Part shown: positions 19,301 through 24,757 of the stretch, piece by piece
Position numbering within the stretch: the stretch's first letter is position 1
Layout of the letters: the number at the start of each line of letters is the position of its first letter
NCBI GenBank assembly: GCA_017469935.1
Contig: JAFUFL010000073.1
Span: 108,957 to 172,956 of the forward strand
Reading direction: 5' to 3'
From: Lachnospiraceae bacterium
GTDB lineage: Bacteria; Bacillota; Clostridia; Lachnospirales; Lachnospiraceae
Length of the DNA: 64,000 bases
Translations under genes and position numbers: made by a program
The notes under the pieces: model-generated
What the model saw: the letters and a program-made list of their open reading frames with translations, nothing else
Told to the model about the DNA's origin: nothing
The model's database searches: none

Positions 19301-21847
19301 AAGGACAAGGACGGCGTGACACATGATATCGCTATCAGCGATGGCACGATCGGCGGTTACAAAGTGACTGAGATCCACTCCGCACAGGAAGACGGCAGCG
19401 ACGAATCCCAGGAGGGCGAAGATGAACCTTCGGAAGATGAGGAGTTCGATACTTCCACGATCACCAATACGGCGGTCAAGGGCAAACTGAAGCCTGTCAA
19501 AGACTGGCAGGATGAAGGAAACCGGTACGGAGACAGGCCTTTGGAGATCAAGGTCAGGATCAAAGCCGAAGGCACGGAATATTTTGACTACGAAACGGTC
19601 GTTGTACTGAATGAAGACAACAACTGGGGCGAAGACCTCGATCCGATCGAAGTCCCTGTCATGGATGTGTACGGCAACATGATCACTTATGTGATCACGG
19701 AGATTCTCGATGAGGACAAGGACAAGGAGGCGGAGCTTCTTAAGAAGTACGTTCCCACCTTCGAGATCGAGACAGAAGGCGTAGAAGCTAAGGTTGCCGG
19801 AGAGGGCGTCACAGGCAGCACAGAGATCACAGACGGCAAGACGACCACGGATACGTATACCAACACACACAAGCCGGTGAGGACTTCTGTGACAGCCAAG
19901 AAGATCTGGAACGATCAGAACAACAAGAGCGGCGAGCGCCCCAAGACAATCGAGTTCACGCTGTTCGAGACTTATGTGGACGGCGAAGGCAATGAGAAGA
20001 CAGAAGCTGTCACTGAAGACGACACGGGCGCAGCAGTCGAACCTAAAGAAGTGACTGAGGGAGAAGACGGAACGTGGACAGTCAGCTGGTCGGATCTTGC
20101 GGTCTACAAGAGGGGTCTTGTCGGCAGTGTGATCACCTACACGGTCAAGGAGACCAAGATCAACGGCATCGATGTCAAGGACTACTATGGCTACGAGATT
20201 GATGAAAATGGTCTGGAAGTGACGAACACGCCTGTCGAGACCGGACTGGATGTCACCAAAGAGTGGGATGATGACGAAGCTGAGATCGCGGCTTCTGTGA
20301 CCGCGGTCACCTTCCGGATCGAGAGCTCACTCGATGGAAGCACCTGGTCGGAAGTGAAGCAGAATGAGAAGCCGATCACTTTGACACTTGAGAGAAAGCC
20401 CGGTGAAGTCTTTGGAAAGGGCTCTGTAGAAGGACTGCCCGCATATGATGTAAACAGCAAACCGTACACATACCGCGCAGTGGAGATTTCCATCACGGTA
20501 GACGGCAAGACAGTTGAAGTCAAGGACGGCAAGGTGGGCGGCTACGAAGTCACCGAAAAGCACACACCCGGATCCGATGAATCAGAAGAGAAAGCTGTGG
20601 CAAGAGACCTGTCAGAGATCAAAAACACTTTGATCCGCGGCAGCCTTGCAGTGGAGAAGGAGTGGACGGACAACAATAACGCCGACAGAGTCAGACCCGG
20701 CGAGATCACGATCACACTGAAAGCGGAAGCGGCAGGCAAACAGATCGGAGGAATCGCAGACAGCACGGTCCTGAACGAAAAGAACAAGTGGGCTGACGAT
20801 AAGACCTGGAAGAGTGTTCCTGTCTATGACGCGGCCGGCAACGCGATCACCTATACTTTCACGGAGCCGACTTCCGGCGACTACAAAGCATATGTGAGCA
20901 TTGGTGATGAAGCTGAGATGGAAGGCTCTGCAGCTGCTGTGCAGATCGGCGATTCGAAAGATGCAGTGAAGATCAAGTTCAGAAATGAACTGTTCATGAC
21001 GAACTTCAGCGTCGAGAAGCGGTTCGAAGGAGATACCTTCGGCATCAGTGGAGCGGTGAAGGCTGTAACTGTCAAACTACAGAGATCGACCGGCGACAAC
21101 TGGGAGGATGTAAAGAATCCTGCTGAGGCCGGATCTTACGACCTGACACCTGAAAACAATTGGAAGCATACCTGGGAAGGACTTCCCAAGTATGACAAGG
21201 ACGGAAACGTTTACAAGTACAGAGCTGTCGAGGTGAGCATCACGACCGGCAATGTGGTCCACAAGGTCACATACGGGAAGGATGAGACAAGCGGTACCGT
21301 GACAGCATACGAGTACACATCAAGCACAGAGGACAACACGACCGTGATCAACAACAAAGTGGTCATGGGATCTCTCGAGGTGACCAAGGTCTGGAAGGTC
21401 CAGAATGACAAACGAAGGCCCGGTTCGATCAAGATCACTCTGACAACGACTTTGAAGGGTGAGGAGATCAGCCTCAAGGGCGTGAAGTATGAGGCGGCCC
21501 TGAACAAGGCCAACGACTGGACGGACAAGACGACCTGGGCACAGGTGCCTGTCTGCGACGCAGAGGGCAACAAGATCACATACGTTCTGACAGAGCCCGA
21601 AAACGCAAGGTACAACGCGAGCTACAGGATCGTCTACAGAGGAAGTGCCGTCGATGAAGGCAGTGGAAGAATGGTAAGCACGGAGATCTATGCGGGTGAT
21701 TCCGTAGAGGCAATCTTTACCAACACGCTGATTCCTCCGCCGCCGAACCGCACCGGAGATGACGCGCCGCTCGCTGTATTAGGCGCAGTGCTCGCGGCAG
21801 GAATCGCCGGGCTTGGAGTTGTTCTTTACAGGAGAAGACGCAGGTAA
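7316..21847 (+). CDS. Giant secreted multi-repeat Cna-B/SpaA-type surface protein (about 4843 residues)
   Basis: I recognise the architecture but not a named gene. AAAGGAG six bases upstream supports ATG 7316. Residues 1-40 form a signal peptide (basic N-region, hydrophobic core, ALA-ADT cleavage site). Residues about 45-230 are very acidic and probably disordered. An adhesin-like N-domain covers about 235-600. At least 16 divergent SpaA/Cna-B-like repeats follow (about 620-2830), several with the strand signature ending in E-x-x-AP-x-GY. About 3047-3480 is DUF11-like, with an SdrD-B-like segment (VWIDADDNGAQDD) at about 3480. Eight K-x-W-type Cna-B repeats cover about 3778-4800. The C-terminus is a sorting-signal-like end: PNRTGDD, a hydrophobic helix and five arginines. 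Such repeats usually self-crosslink through Lys-Asn/Asp isopeptide bonds. It is probably a wall-anchored stalk or adhesin; the ligand is unknown. Confidence 0.9.
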   Translation: MRNRKSSIRRGASTRDRIIARIMVLILTVSMMPYQALAADTAKAKRVKSVEDIQTDYEVDNGTSQEEIGLPSSLSVVIETGEEPERSEETVQEDILWEGEYDGDSAGIYELEARFDDEDLVYEDMPVVSVTVREPEGEPEEEENLTEETNRVQDEDEADQSEDEDEADQTEKAEQTEITDQKDDKETEAVKDAEQNADLNDQKEETEEPSAKKAAGKGENGDAKETKAGETKAAISPEELAEQLYGENGTARTFTVTLKDDKHNTSPNDVTRAGNNIGYNINVSMQAAATHKYDGQNSEVMFSEWKNIRIYLKLPENVRFTEIKTQGVADHFTQIDAENNIWEIVLTRDHRDATNANSINLDINARVEGNGELPDGTVLGEAEVTFSADFDVRINEDWTTKTYSKTVTDTTDKITLSTPDEWILTKSPFDPPKNYTIDKSKDPATVTVHYLIKYGLNVNNVPADDENVYTRPGRVPYEDDIKLTDTPTLTLHNGTTLSEISMTVTPAGTGYVYKDGSSADEGGKQKAIPVQSGTETVLPYAVVGSNTKEVAENAPAYSEYNVDVVYPYDDFMVWYYENVSKDDAKSTAENEAKIKYQLLGQNTVKETQEGAETTVPGYIPPGNIKIEKYIVDYDSGLRNLYTASKGFVTGPATFEVYESDGTTPADLWYKDAADNNKYKKINGNTLTVDPSQAKSEKNGNEGWIDFYLDAGTYVIKETGRPAYTEAQGGDVKTITVNEDETVTAAFDNKEKLGEVKVHKTDDSNNTLPVPGSVFGLFRDRQHTQPVKDAAGNALTATTNNSGDASFKRLVPGTYYLWEISAPQGYIKSEEVKEVTVTANNTSDAAVQVTNHLNAKEISLLKQYSTVADPNNFKDVTDDYRKFANSFVLQRCSALDEAGTRWTEWEDVSTHSIDNKGGTTVKVAEYDSQNRKIKYRFMETIPSDYFDLDGNPGNGSNKAYSDEIIPADGTILDPQNKIVMKNRRGGFIELTKKKAELNVVSGAYTEAAGGDKEFRLYRVAAGTNIAEAVDTGTTDANGKLTFSGLVSADARGRIYTYYVVEQNPDTGYTWITDSKIRISGTQTDALSVGSFTAQSGGTLTPVTYNVKQEIRLGVIKKDMFSDSTELTGAKFEISDESGKKQTVTTKNSGAVYAKIDLGHVYAITETEVPAGYYKDAQPQSIDTRGWHVEMENGNYKIVKSDGTEVTEEDLVCTFADTPYQKIRLQKKVRGENETDAQAKKLSGVTFSVYVKENNVFVPVKDANGNTVTIKADGTSAVSLPEGEYYLHEDTKAEGVAYPDDLPDLYTGKGEYSGGKFYFGSYEVKKPAQSQDTMIDLDAIVNIYNKGDLIVAKKLFDKDNNELTGSALNGFSMDVYKADESGNPVGNAIKRAVTGQGVTVDGQAIFKDLPVYDENGNKIRYVVKEVYTGGQADIYYSVNMVSSEHPVLISGGTADAGYIENHQYMSVNVVKKYYNTREYELTGLKYELEGAEIALYKNNGDGTYTYLTSGVTDKNGQVSFGKLKFSADGFVAIEVSIPDRKEYKYMVPVEGDYLQKIDGSCPPTLTQAQVDTLSKAALTSATDPKYTGEIDNEIPWTQIHVTKYDEGKQTKLDGADFTLYKQVLPKGTDGGELAFDAANCTVVGQYTSGTWIHNDVAQTGEFQTDILENADNVVYWLVEDKAPAGYTIKDSENYVLFPNEGTNYTNNSNGGRSTKVYPGGLKKNTINYYDVENEKEIGPLELDNRAYIEFTKWMQEEETAGKQDLARSDFKLMPNATFELYAVNASDHNKVYLLDTITTGDENLVDGGPATGYGVSRALDAWQIFDEIERRFPDQREHIITFKSATDSGYDVDYPYVVGPDGKPIEDAQGNRTKIKGTFVLNAVLVEISGSSKYELDLHDHNLQITFIPSSLSLGNDKYAVADLEHSSAGFCDQAEGIRDDYTANASASVAIVDYLAKNNSVVLRHFGYDPGLAGYELLHEDLEELHSDNPSLFISKEVSFSLERYNESTGKWEYWSPTTNKKISSTESFKTDGNGYGFAEGLEPGEYRAVMTTPAAGYENFYPNIGFAFHFTVVVSDKTQVFTTYSPARPDVTIEKKDTNGNTVAAAATFSLKSKSGTTYNQSATTSGGTARFTVLPADTTFVLAETSAPNGFTNEYFVNLFKEQNPDYAALVDGSGYPLSYVTTSKPSGQSSIDGSKLHEKVIEDKDYKKGFSFSIPNVRNVNLKLIKSDLQKDPVKYLAGAEFALYYHAFDKTSGEYVVPAFDNTWFKIGTLTTAGDDGSVTKSGLKPGVYYAVETKAPDHYELNTVGKTIVMTGGLKLDIDESDQYTVNTGEAATGELEFKDLPKVKMIIDKEVDFGSVSARDYSFSFTLKDANGGEMPTETGKDKAAGTVKSDGSIEKTQAVFPDLTQGATYKLEENSAEGYLIKEVKVGGKTCTPEDGKYTIVVPEADADVSVTVTNTLLEGHVTILKYDGVTGEKLTGASFEVLKADGKTVVSKAEVIDNGDGSYTAVIPLEGEKGETYYIHEVKAPEIEGKKYTIDEENASIKVEDLKPGQDRKYKFNGPGSSDNEYALPNYEGIEVEIVKYGGLPEASELVKLKGARFQMYYKTSDGENWNTWHPAETTDEQGKAKFMILKGYDYAIAETNDVAHYVGLYGVYDGNSALTTATSSDGRTLYVLGHSFENDKTYTYTGYNIPFLKLIVEKEDFSGTVQNPNVEFHVYEVPNGTSETLTEAEIDRLKQAATAANTFIDGKTQNSTYTNEQYIRPGKTYLAVEDHAIDGEGPSYTTDDYSIIKDDSHVVYYKVFSIPEKNYEKEYKVTFVNNKGSVTRGLTKSVDKGSVDSLTIKEAELTYTLAPNTTNGYALDAFKLNDSGLTAEPSNATLAQEWYNITEVIVGQGRMDKYLKGADPAKDYDIFATVTFVGFDGTEYEETPVNVSEGNISVKPVSAGDKKIKSFYVEYSSPDLKTDTGYALGQNFKAGNTVVKATVFKQVKPEDGVVTAVKKIINNADVALTYTPSDSRGNKQEQKTLTAEDDAETIVDAAKAPKIKFSKTGPDQDVPVELGSSITYRLTVKNVTGEPLDFTDPIIVDLLPQGMVVNQDTKFVKVVDRPGTIADNPAVSTGYAGDSQYVNIVFDGTVGDGESITVELTATVTNAVTNYGTVMRNFAFTTSKEVGVATSDNATGAVIRDDDGLWASELVSIATALDCSSSRAQALKTALGEQGKYGYLADWHENNWVSDNQLVCVKAEYGPADGGVYRTDKVSVVVNDEDNADQRRMHYQLSINNLSPSKRTNLVVMDILPVVGDQRINNTDRGSEWQLYFDEMGPVTVNGQACPDYAVYYYSGDASELKADDIVTLITKAKTDCPDGWSTDKPAKATAFIVAFNYDPTNVVDTSDSRTVVLEGNKSVQIEYTALTDYREAEDLNKIVFTNAANDFNFGFSTFSPPSTADRAQANEPLGSNQVEVTIAPPLVKVGGDVWIDADDNGAQDDGDQSWYLNFAVVKQLVKDLETKIDISDQKHFEVTETRDGTITETGTGANYGIAHFEYEKLTAAKLKNNSTDYVNWNDGTSGKLVGKNPFTYFIEMIYRGSTFAKTKNTVTPRGSYVPGNIPVEDQKDDNFEGTGSDYRTEQFFLHQTKDVFDMTKDIGFNLKRKLELTKVSRVDGKPVQGAEFTIYGPFVHDTGKDQELTDDNKAGVLTTDAEGEAEKAGLQFFMEYVIVETKAVEGFGIEGAKAEGNIQKLDEGKWLLKVPGYNASIPENEEYVETVTVRDPKNIEVAVEKIWNDEEDAYSTRPLSIEVMLYTDEACTTEAKYANGNTVEKKTLDKDNSWKAKWTDLPRYKVEKDSEGNETETEILYYAKETLPEGKELKGYKVKIVRDKETTSGKQSLTITNTPETKGIKVQKVWAGELPSIDADERIVSVTFQVQRSVDPSDESSWENVVKKVKGVETDVTIMVSREDTEAKSLTGLPKNDPDGNAYSYRAVEVMMTVKDKDGVTHDIAISDGTIGGYKVTEIHSAQEDGSDESQEGEDEPSEDEEFDTSTITNTAVKGKLKPVKDWQDEGNRYGDRPLEIKVRIKAEGTEYFDYETVVVLNEDNNWGEDLDPIEVPVMDVYGNMITYVITEILDEDKDKEAELLKKYVPTFEIETEGVEAKVAGEGVTGSTEITDGKTTTDTYTNTHKPVRTSVTAKKIWNDQNNKSGERPKTIEFTLFETYVDGEGNEKTEAVTEDDTGAAVEPKEVTEGEDGTWTVSWSDLAVYKRGLVGSVITYTVKETKINGIDVKDYYGYEIDENGLEVTNTPVETGLDVTKEWDDDEAEIAASVTAVTFRIESSLDGSTWSEVKQNEKPITLTLERKPGEVFGKGSVEGLPAYDVNSKPYTYRAVEISITVDGKTVEVKDGKVGGYEVTEKHTPGSDESEEKAVARDLSEIKNTLIRGSLAVEKEWTDNNNADRVRPGEITITLKAEAAGKQIGGIADSTVLNEKNKWADDKTWKSVPVYDAAGNAITYTFTEPTSGDYKAYVSIGDEAEMEGSAAAVQIGDSKDAVKIKFRNELFMTNFSVEKRFEGDTFGISGAVKAVTVKLQRSTGDNWEDVKNPAEAGSYDLTPENNWKHTWEGLPKYDKDGNVYKYRAVEVSITTGNVVHKVTYGKDETSGTVTAYEYTSSTEDNTTVINNKVVMGSLEVTKVWKVQNDKRRPGSIKITLTTTLKGEEISLKGVKYEAALNKANDWTDKTTWAQVPVCDAEGNKITYVLTEPENARYNASYRIVYRGSAVDEGSGRMVSTEIYAGDSVEAIFTNTLIPPPPNRTGDDAPLAVLGAVLAAGIAGLGVVLYRRRRR
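18650..21727 (+). repeat. Eight tandem Cna-B-type protein repeats at the C-terminal end of the surface protein
   Basis: Repeat starts are near 18650, 19022, 19474, 19876, 20236, 20632, 20997 and 21361, giving a spacing of about 360-450 bases. Five units (1, 3, 4, 6, 8) share a K-x-W-x-D-like start followed by RP-x-x-I. Three units (2, 5, 7) instead have an AVTF/VSVTF-type strand and a YRAVE motif. The units differ at DNA level, so this is old duplication rather than recent expansion. Confidence 0.85.
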
Positions 21848-21891
21848 GCCAAGACTTGGTTTTGCTGACGCGAAAATGATCCTCACAGCAG

Positions 21892-21924
21892 GGGGGAGGA
21901 GCCGGAGGGCTTCTCCCCCTTTTG
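21892..21924 (+). terminator. Intrinsic terminator after the giant gene
   Basis: A 12-bp GC-rich stem (GGGGGAGGAGCC against GGGCTTCTCCCCC, one G-T pair) is followed by TTTT. It lies 45 bases after the stop codon. Confidence 0.8.
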
Positions 21925-22006
21925 ACGCTGTGTTTTGCCGGCTTTGCCGGATGAAAAGAAACAGGGGAAATAGTATAATATATGGGGAATGTCCCTCGCT
22001 CAATTG

Positions 22007-22034
22007 TTTGATGCACATGCGTGCAGAAAGGAAG
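22007..22034 (+). repeat. Dispersed repeat, short copy overlapping the pdx kinase ribosome-binding site
   Basis: These 28 bases match 48171-48198 with two differences. The copy ends in GAAAGGAAG, which also acts as the Shine-Dalgarno of the following kinase gene. Confidence 0.7.
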
Positions 22035-22037
22035 ATA

Positions 22038-22874
22038 ATGAAAAGAATCCTTACGATCCAGGATATTTCATGCTTTGGCAAGTGTTCGACTACGATCGCC
22101 CTGCCGGTTCTCTCTGCAATGGGTATTGAGACCGCGGTGCTTCCTACAGCGCTCCTTTCTACACATACTATGTTTCCGGACTACATAAAGATGGATCTCA
22201 CAGACATGATTCTGTCCTTTGCGAAGCAGTGGAAAGACAATGGCGCCGAGTTCGACGCGATCTATACAGGGTATTTGGGAACTGTTGAGGATATAGAACT
22301 GGTCATGAACGTGATAGATCTGTTCAGGGATGAGGATACACTGCTCTTTGTCGATCCCGTATTCGGAGATCATGGAAGAGCATATGCCGGAATCAGCGAA
22401 GATTATGCAGCACATTGCTCAGAACTGTGCAGAGCGGCAGATTATGCAGTTCCCAATATTACAGAGGCGTGCCTCATGACCGGGATGGAGTATAAGGAGA
22501 AGTACGACGAAAGCTATATTACAGAATTGGCGCAGCGGGTGTGCAGCCTCGGTGCTGCCAACGCGATCGTGACAGGTGTTTCATATACCGGCGGAACCAT
22601 CGGATATCAGGGCCTGAACCGGGGGACAGGGCAGGTTTTTTCGTATCGGAACAAAAAGATCGACATTTCGTATCACGGTACAGGGGATCTGTTTTCCGCG
22701 ACGGCGGCAGGCGCATTGGTCTGCGGCAAGAGTCCGGAACCAGCTTTCAGGATCGCTGCCGACTATACGGCGGAGACGATCAGGGTAACAAAAGAAGATT
22801 CTGATGACCCCCGCTACGGCATTCATTTTGAATCGACGATTCCGTACCTTCTTAGGATGATGGGAAAAGCATAG
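22038..22874 (+). CDS. Pyridoxamine/pyridoxal kinase (PdxK/PdxY family)
   Basis: This enzyme phosphorylates pyridoxal, pyridoxine or pyridoxamine with ATP in vitamin B6 salvage. The 278-residue product has the PfkB/ribokinase-like fold of PdxY: an N-terminal QDISCFGKCS segment, the central DPVFGDHG metal/phosphate-binding motif (about residues 114-121), VPNITEA, and the C-terminal anion-hole sequence GTGDLFSATAAG with catalytic Asp near residue 217. ATG 22038 is supported by AGAAAGGAAG; a longer frame upstream has no start signal. It stands alone between the giant gene's terminator and the tRNA cluster. A TATAAT at 21974-21979 may be its -10, but no good -35 is seen. Confidence 0.9.
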   Translation: MKRILTIQDISCFGKCSTTIALPVLSAMGIETAVLPTALLSTHTMFPDYIKMDLTDMILSFAKQWKDNGAEFDAIYTGYLGTVEDIELVMNVIDLFRDEDTLLFVDPVFGDHGRAYAGISEDYAAHCSELCRAADYAVPNITEACLMTGMEYKEKYDESYITELAQRVCSLGAANAIVTGVSYTGGTIGYQGLNRGTGQVFSYRNKKIDISYHGTGDLFSATAAGALVCGKSPEPAFRIAADYTAETIRVTKEDSDDPRYGIHFESTIPYLLRMMGKA

Positions 22875-22895
22875 AGAAGAATTTACAAAAATGAA

Positions 22896-22924
22896 TTGAC
22901 ATATTCTTTTCGATGTAATAATAT
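22896..22924 (+). promoter_or_regulatory. Sigma-A promoter of the tRNA-Val pair
   Basis: TTGACA (22896-22901), a 17-base spacer and TAATAT (22919-22924). The tRNA starts 48 bases after the -10. Confidence 0.85.
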
Positions 22925-22971
22925 ACTTAAGTACTCTGAAGGCGAGGTCAGAGAGAATCGCACAGGGTCAA

Positions 22972-23045
22972 GGAACCGTAGCTCAGCTGGGATGAGCGTT
23001 CGCCTCACACGCGAGAGGTCACGGGTTCGAGCCCCGTCGGTTCCA
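22972..23045 (+). tRNA. tRNA-Val (anticodon CAC)
   Basis: It folds as a full cloverleaf: acceptor GGAACCG/CGGTTCC, D-stem GCTC/GAGC, anticodon loop CTCACAC and T-loop TTCGAGC. The discriminator is A and the 3' CCA is not encoded. It reads GUG. Confidence 0.96.
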
Positions 23046-23074
23046 CTGTCCCGTTTGGGGTAATAATTTAATAC

Positions 23075-23148
23075 GGAACCGTAGCTCAGCTGGGATGAGC
23101 GTCCGCTTGACGTGCGGGAGGTCATGGGTTCGAGCCCCGTCGGTTCCA
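23075..23148 (+). tRNA. tRNA-Val (anticodon GAC)
   Basis: The sequence is almost identical to the preceding tRNA outside the anticodon arm, with loop TTGACGT giving anticodon GAC. This is a tandem duplication with anticodon divergence. CCA is not encoded. It reads GUC/GUU. Confidence 0.96.
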
Positions 23149-23156
23149 CTTAAGAA

Positions 23157-23195
23157 GGGCGTGTGAATGCTTTCACACGCTCTTTATTTTACTTT
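23157..23195 (+). terminator. Intrinsic terminator after the tRNA-Val pair
   Basis: The stem GCGTGTGAA/TTTCACACGC encloses a 3-base loop, followed by a T-rich tail (TCTTTATTTTACTTT). Confidence 0.88.
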
Positions 23196-23231
23196 ATTGC
23201 ACAGGAGGGATGTTTCCCTCGCAGAGTAATA

Positions 23232-23311
23232 TGATGCTCACGGGTGCGGCAGGGAAGATGCTGCTTTACAGGCGACCCGCACGCGGAGCAGCTGCTCGCT
23301 CTATGGGCCTA
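23232..23311. repeat. Dispersed structured repeat, diverged full-length copy
   Basis: This 80-base element has the same order of blocks as the copy at 48173-48252: GATGC-x-CACG-x-GTGCGG, GGAAG, CCCGCACGCGG, GCTCGCTCT. The two CG-rich blocks can pair as a stem. It lies between the tRNA-Val terminator and the tRNA-Leu terminator. Confidence 0.6.
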
Positions 23312-23317
23312 AATGGA

Positions 23318-23351
23318 CAAAAAAAGATCGGGAGCATTTCTGTTCCCGACC
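23318..23351 (-). terminator. Intrinsic terminator of the tRNA-Leu pair
   Basis: Read on the minus strand, TCGGGA pairs with TCCCGA around a 10-base loop, and TCTTTTTTTG follows. Confidence 0.85.
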
Positions 23352-23355
23352 TGAC

Positions 23356-23439
23356 TGCGGAAGATGGGACTTGAACCCACACGGTGTACCCACCACAAGA
23401 TCCTTAGTCTTGCTCGTCTGCCAGTTCCGACACTTCCGC
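23356..23439 (-). tRNA. tRNA-Leu (anticodon AAG)
   Basis: An 84-base class II tRNA with a long variable arm. Acceptor GCGGAAG pairs with CTTCCGC. The anticodon stem CAAGA/TCTTG holds loop CTAAGGA, so the anticodon is AAG, reading CUU and, if A34 is deaminated to inosine, CUC/CUA as well. The discriminator is A and no CCA is encoded. Confidence 0.93.
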
Positions 23440-23462
23440 GCATTCCCGGTATTAATTTGGGA

Positions 23463-23545
23463 TGCAGGAGATGGGACTTGAACCCACACTATGTTGCCAT
23501 AACAGGCACCTGAAGCCTGCGCGTCTGCCATTCCGCCACTCCTGC
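23463..23545 (-). tRNA. tRNA-Leu (anticodon CAG)
   Basis: An 83-base class II tRNA; acceptor GCAGGAG/CTCCTGC, anticodon stem CAGGC/GCCTG, loop TTCAGGT giving CAG. It is transcribed first of the two Leu tRNAs. The 190 bases between it and dgt are AT-rich and hold the divergent promoter region; no gene is seen there. Confidence 0.95.
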
Positions 23546-23735
23546 GAACAAATGTTATTTTATTAGTAATATATTCAAATGTCAACATATATTTGAAATT
23601 TATTTTTTTGTAAAAAAGGAAAATCAAAATCGACGAAGAATAATAAAATTAGACCCGATTTTGCCGCCGGTTTGCAGATCGGTCCCGCAATTCTGTTTTC
23701 ATTTCGGTATTCACAAGTTAAGAAGAGGCCTTCCA

Positions 23736-24743
23736 TTGACGATCAGAGAAGAACTGGAATTAAGAGAAAAAGAGATCCTGGCCCCGTGGGCTGCTTTCTC
23801 GGTTCATACAAAGGGCAGAGCTATGCCCGAAGAGCAGTGTGACATCCGGCCCGTCTTCCAAAGGGACAGGGACAGGATTCTCCACAGCAAGTCTTTCCGG
23901 AGACTTAAGGACAAGACACAGGTCTTCCTTTCTCCCGACGGAGATCATTACAGGACGCGCATGACGCACACTCTGGAAGTGTCGCAGAACGCCAGAACGA
24001 TCGCCAAGGCGCTGCGTCTCAACGAAGATCTGGTTGAGGCGATCGCACTGGGGCATGACCTCGGGCACACACCTTTCGGGCACGCCGGAGAGCGGGCTCT
24101 GAACAAGATCTGCCCGGAGGGATTCCGGCACTATGAGCAGAGCCTGAGAACCGTGGACCTGCTTGAGAAAAACGGAGCCGGGCTCAATCTCACGCAGGAA
24201 GTGAGAGACGGAATACTGAACCATCAGATGGATACGCTCCCCTTCACTTTAGAGGGGCAGATTGTGCGATTATCCGATAAGATCGCCTATATCCATCATG
24301 ACATGGACGACGCGATCAGAGGCGGCATAGTAAAGGAAGAGGACGTTCCCGAGAGGATCGCCTCTGTAGTGGGCAGAACGCTTGGGCAGCGCCTGGACCG
24401 CTTTATCCATGATATCATTACGACGAGCCAGGGGAGACCTGTGATCACCATGTCGGAGGAGATCGAACAGGCCTTTCGCGACCTCAGGGCGTTCATGTTT
24501 GAGAGTGTCTACACGAACCCGATCGCCAAGTCGGAGGAGTCCAAGGCCTGCAGTATGATCGAAGTGCTCTATGATCACTATATGAAGCATCCGGAGGAAC
24601 TGCCGGATCTCCAGAAGAGAATGATCGACGCCGGTACTCCTCTCTACAGGGCTGTCTGTGACTATATCGCTTCGATGACAGACAGATACGCGATCAAAAT
24701 GTTTGAATCGATCTACATTCCCAGGAACTGGGATGTGATCTGA
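23736..24743 (+). CDS. dgt: Deoxyguanosinetriphosphate triphosphohydrolase (Dgt-like HD hydrolase)
   Basis: This protein hydrolyses dNTPs to deoxynucleosides and triphosphate in nucleotide pool control. The 335-residue product has the HD-superfamily metal ligands: His in RMTHTLEVSQ (about residue 78), the pair in LGHDLGHTPFGHAGE (about residues 106-118) and Asp in LSDKIAYIHHD (about residue 185). I chose TTG 23736 because the N-terminus then matches the family (TIREELELRE) and AAGAGG lies upstream; an open extension to 23661 has no start signal. It is 14 bases from dnaG, so the two are probably co-transcribed, as often seen in clostridia. Confidence 0.93.
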   Translation: MTIREELELREKEILAPWAAFSVHTKGRAMPEEQCDIRPVFQRDRDRILHSKSFRRLKDKTQVFLSPDGDHYRTRMTHTLEVSQNARTIAKALRLNEDLVEAIALGHDLGHTPFGHAGERALNKICPEGFRHYEQSLRTVDLLEKNGAGLNLTQEVRDGILNHQMDTLPFTLEGQIVRLSDKIAYIHHDMDDAIRGGIVKEEDVPERIASVVGRTLGQRLDRFIHDIITTSQGRPVITMSEEIEQAFRDLRAFMFESVYTNPIAKSEESKACSMIEVLYDHYMKHPEELPDLQKRMIDAGTPLYRAVCDYIASMTDRYAIKMFESIYIPRNWDVI

Positions 24744-24757
24744 CAGGAAATCAGAAT

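Noticed and set aside
22883-23149. Open frame across both tRNA-Val genes
   Set aside because: It overlaps two complete tRNA cloverleafs, so it is not coding.
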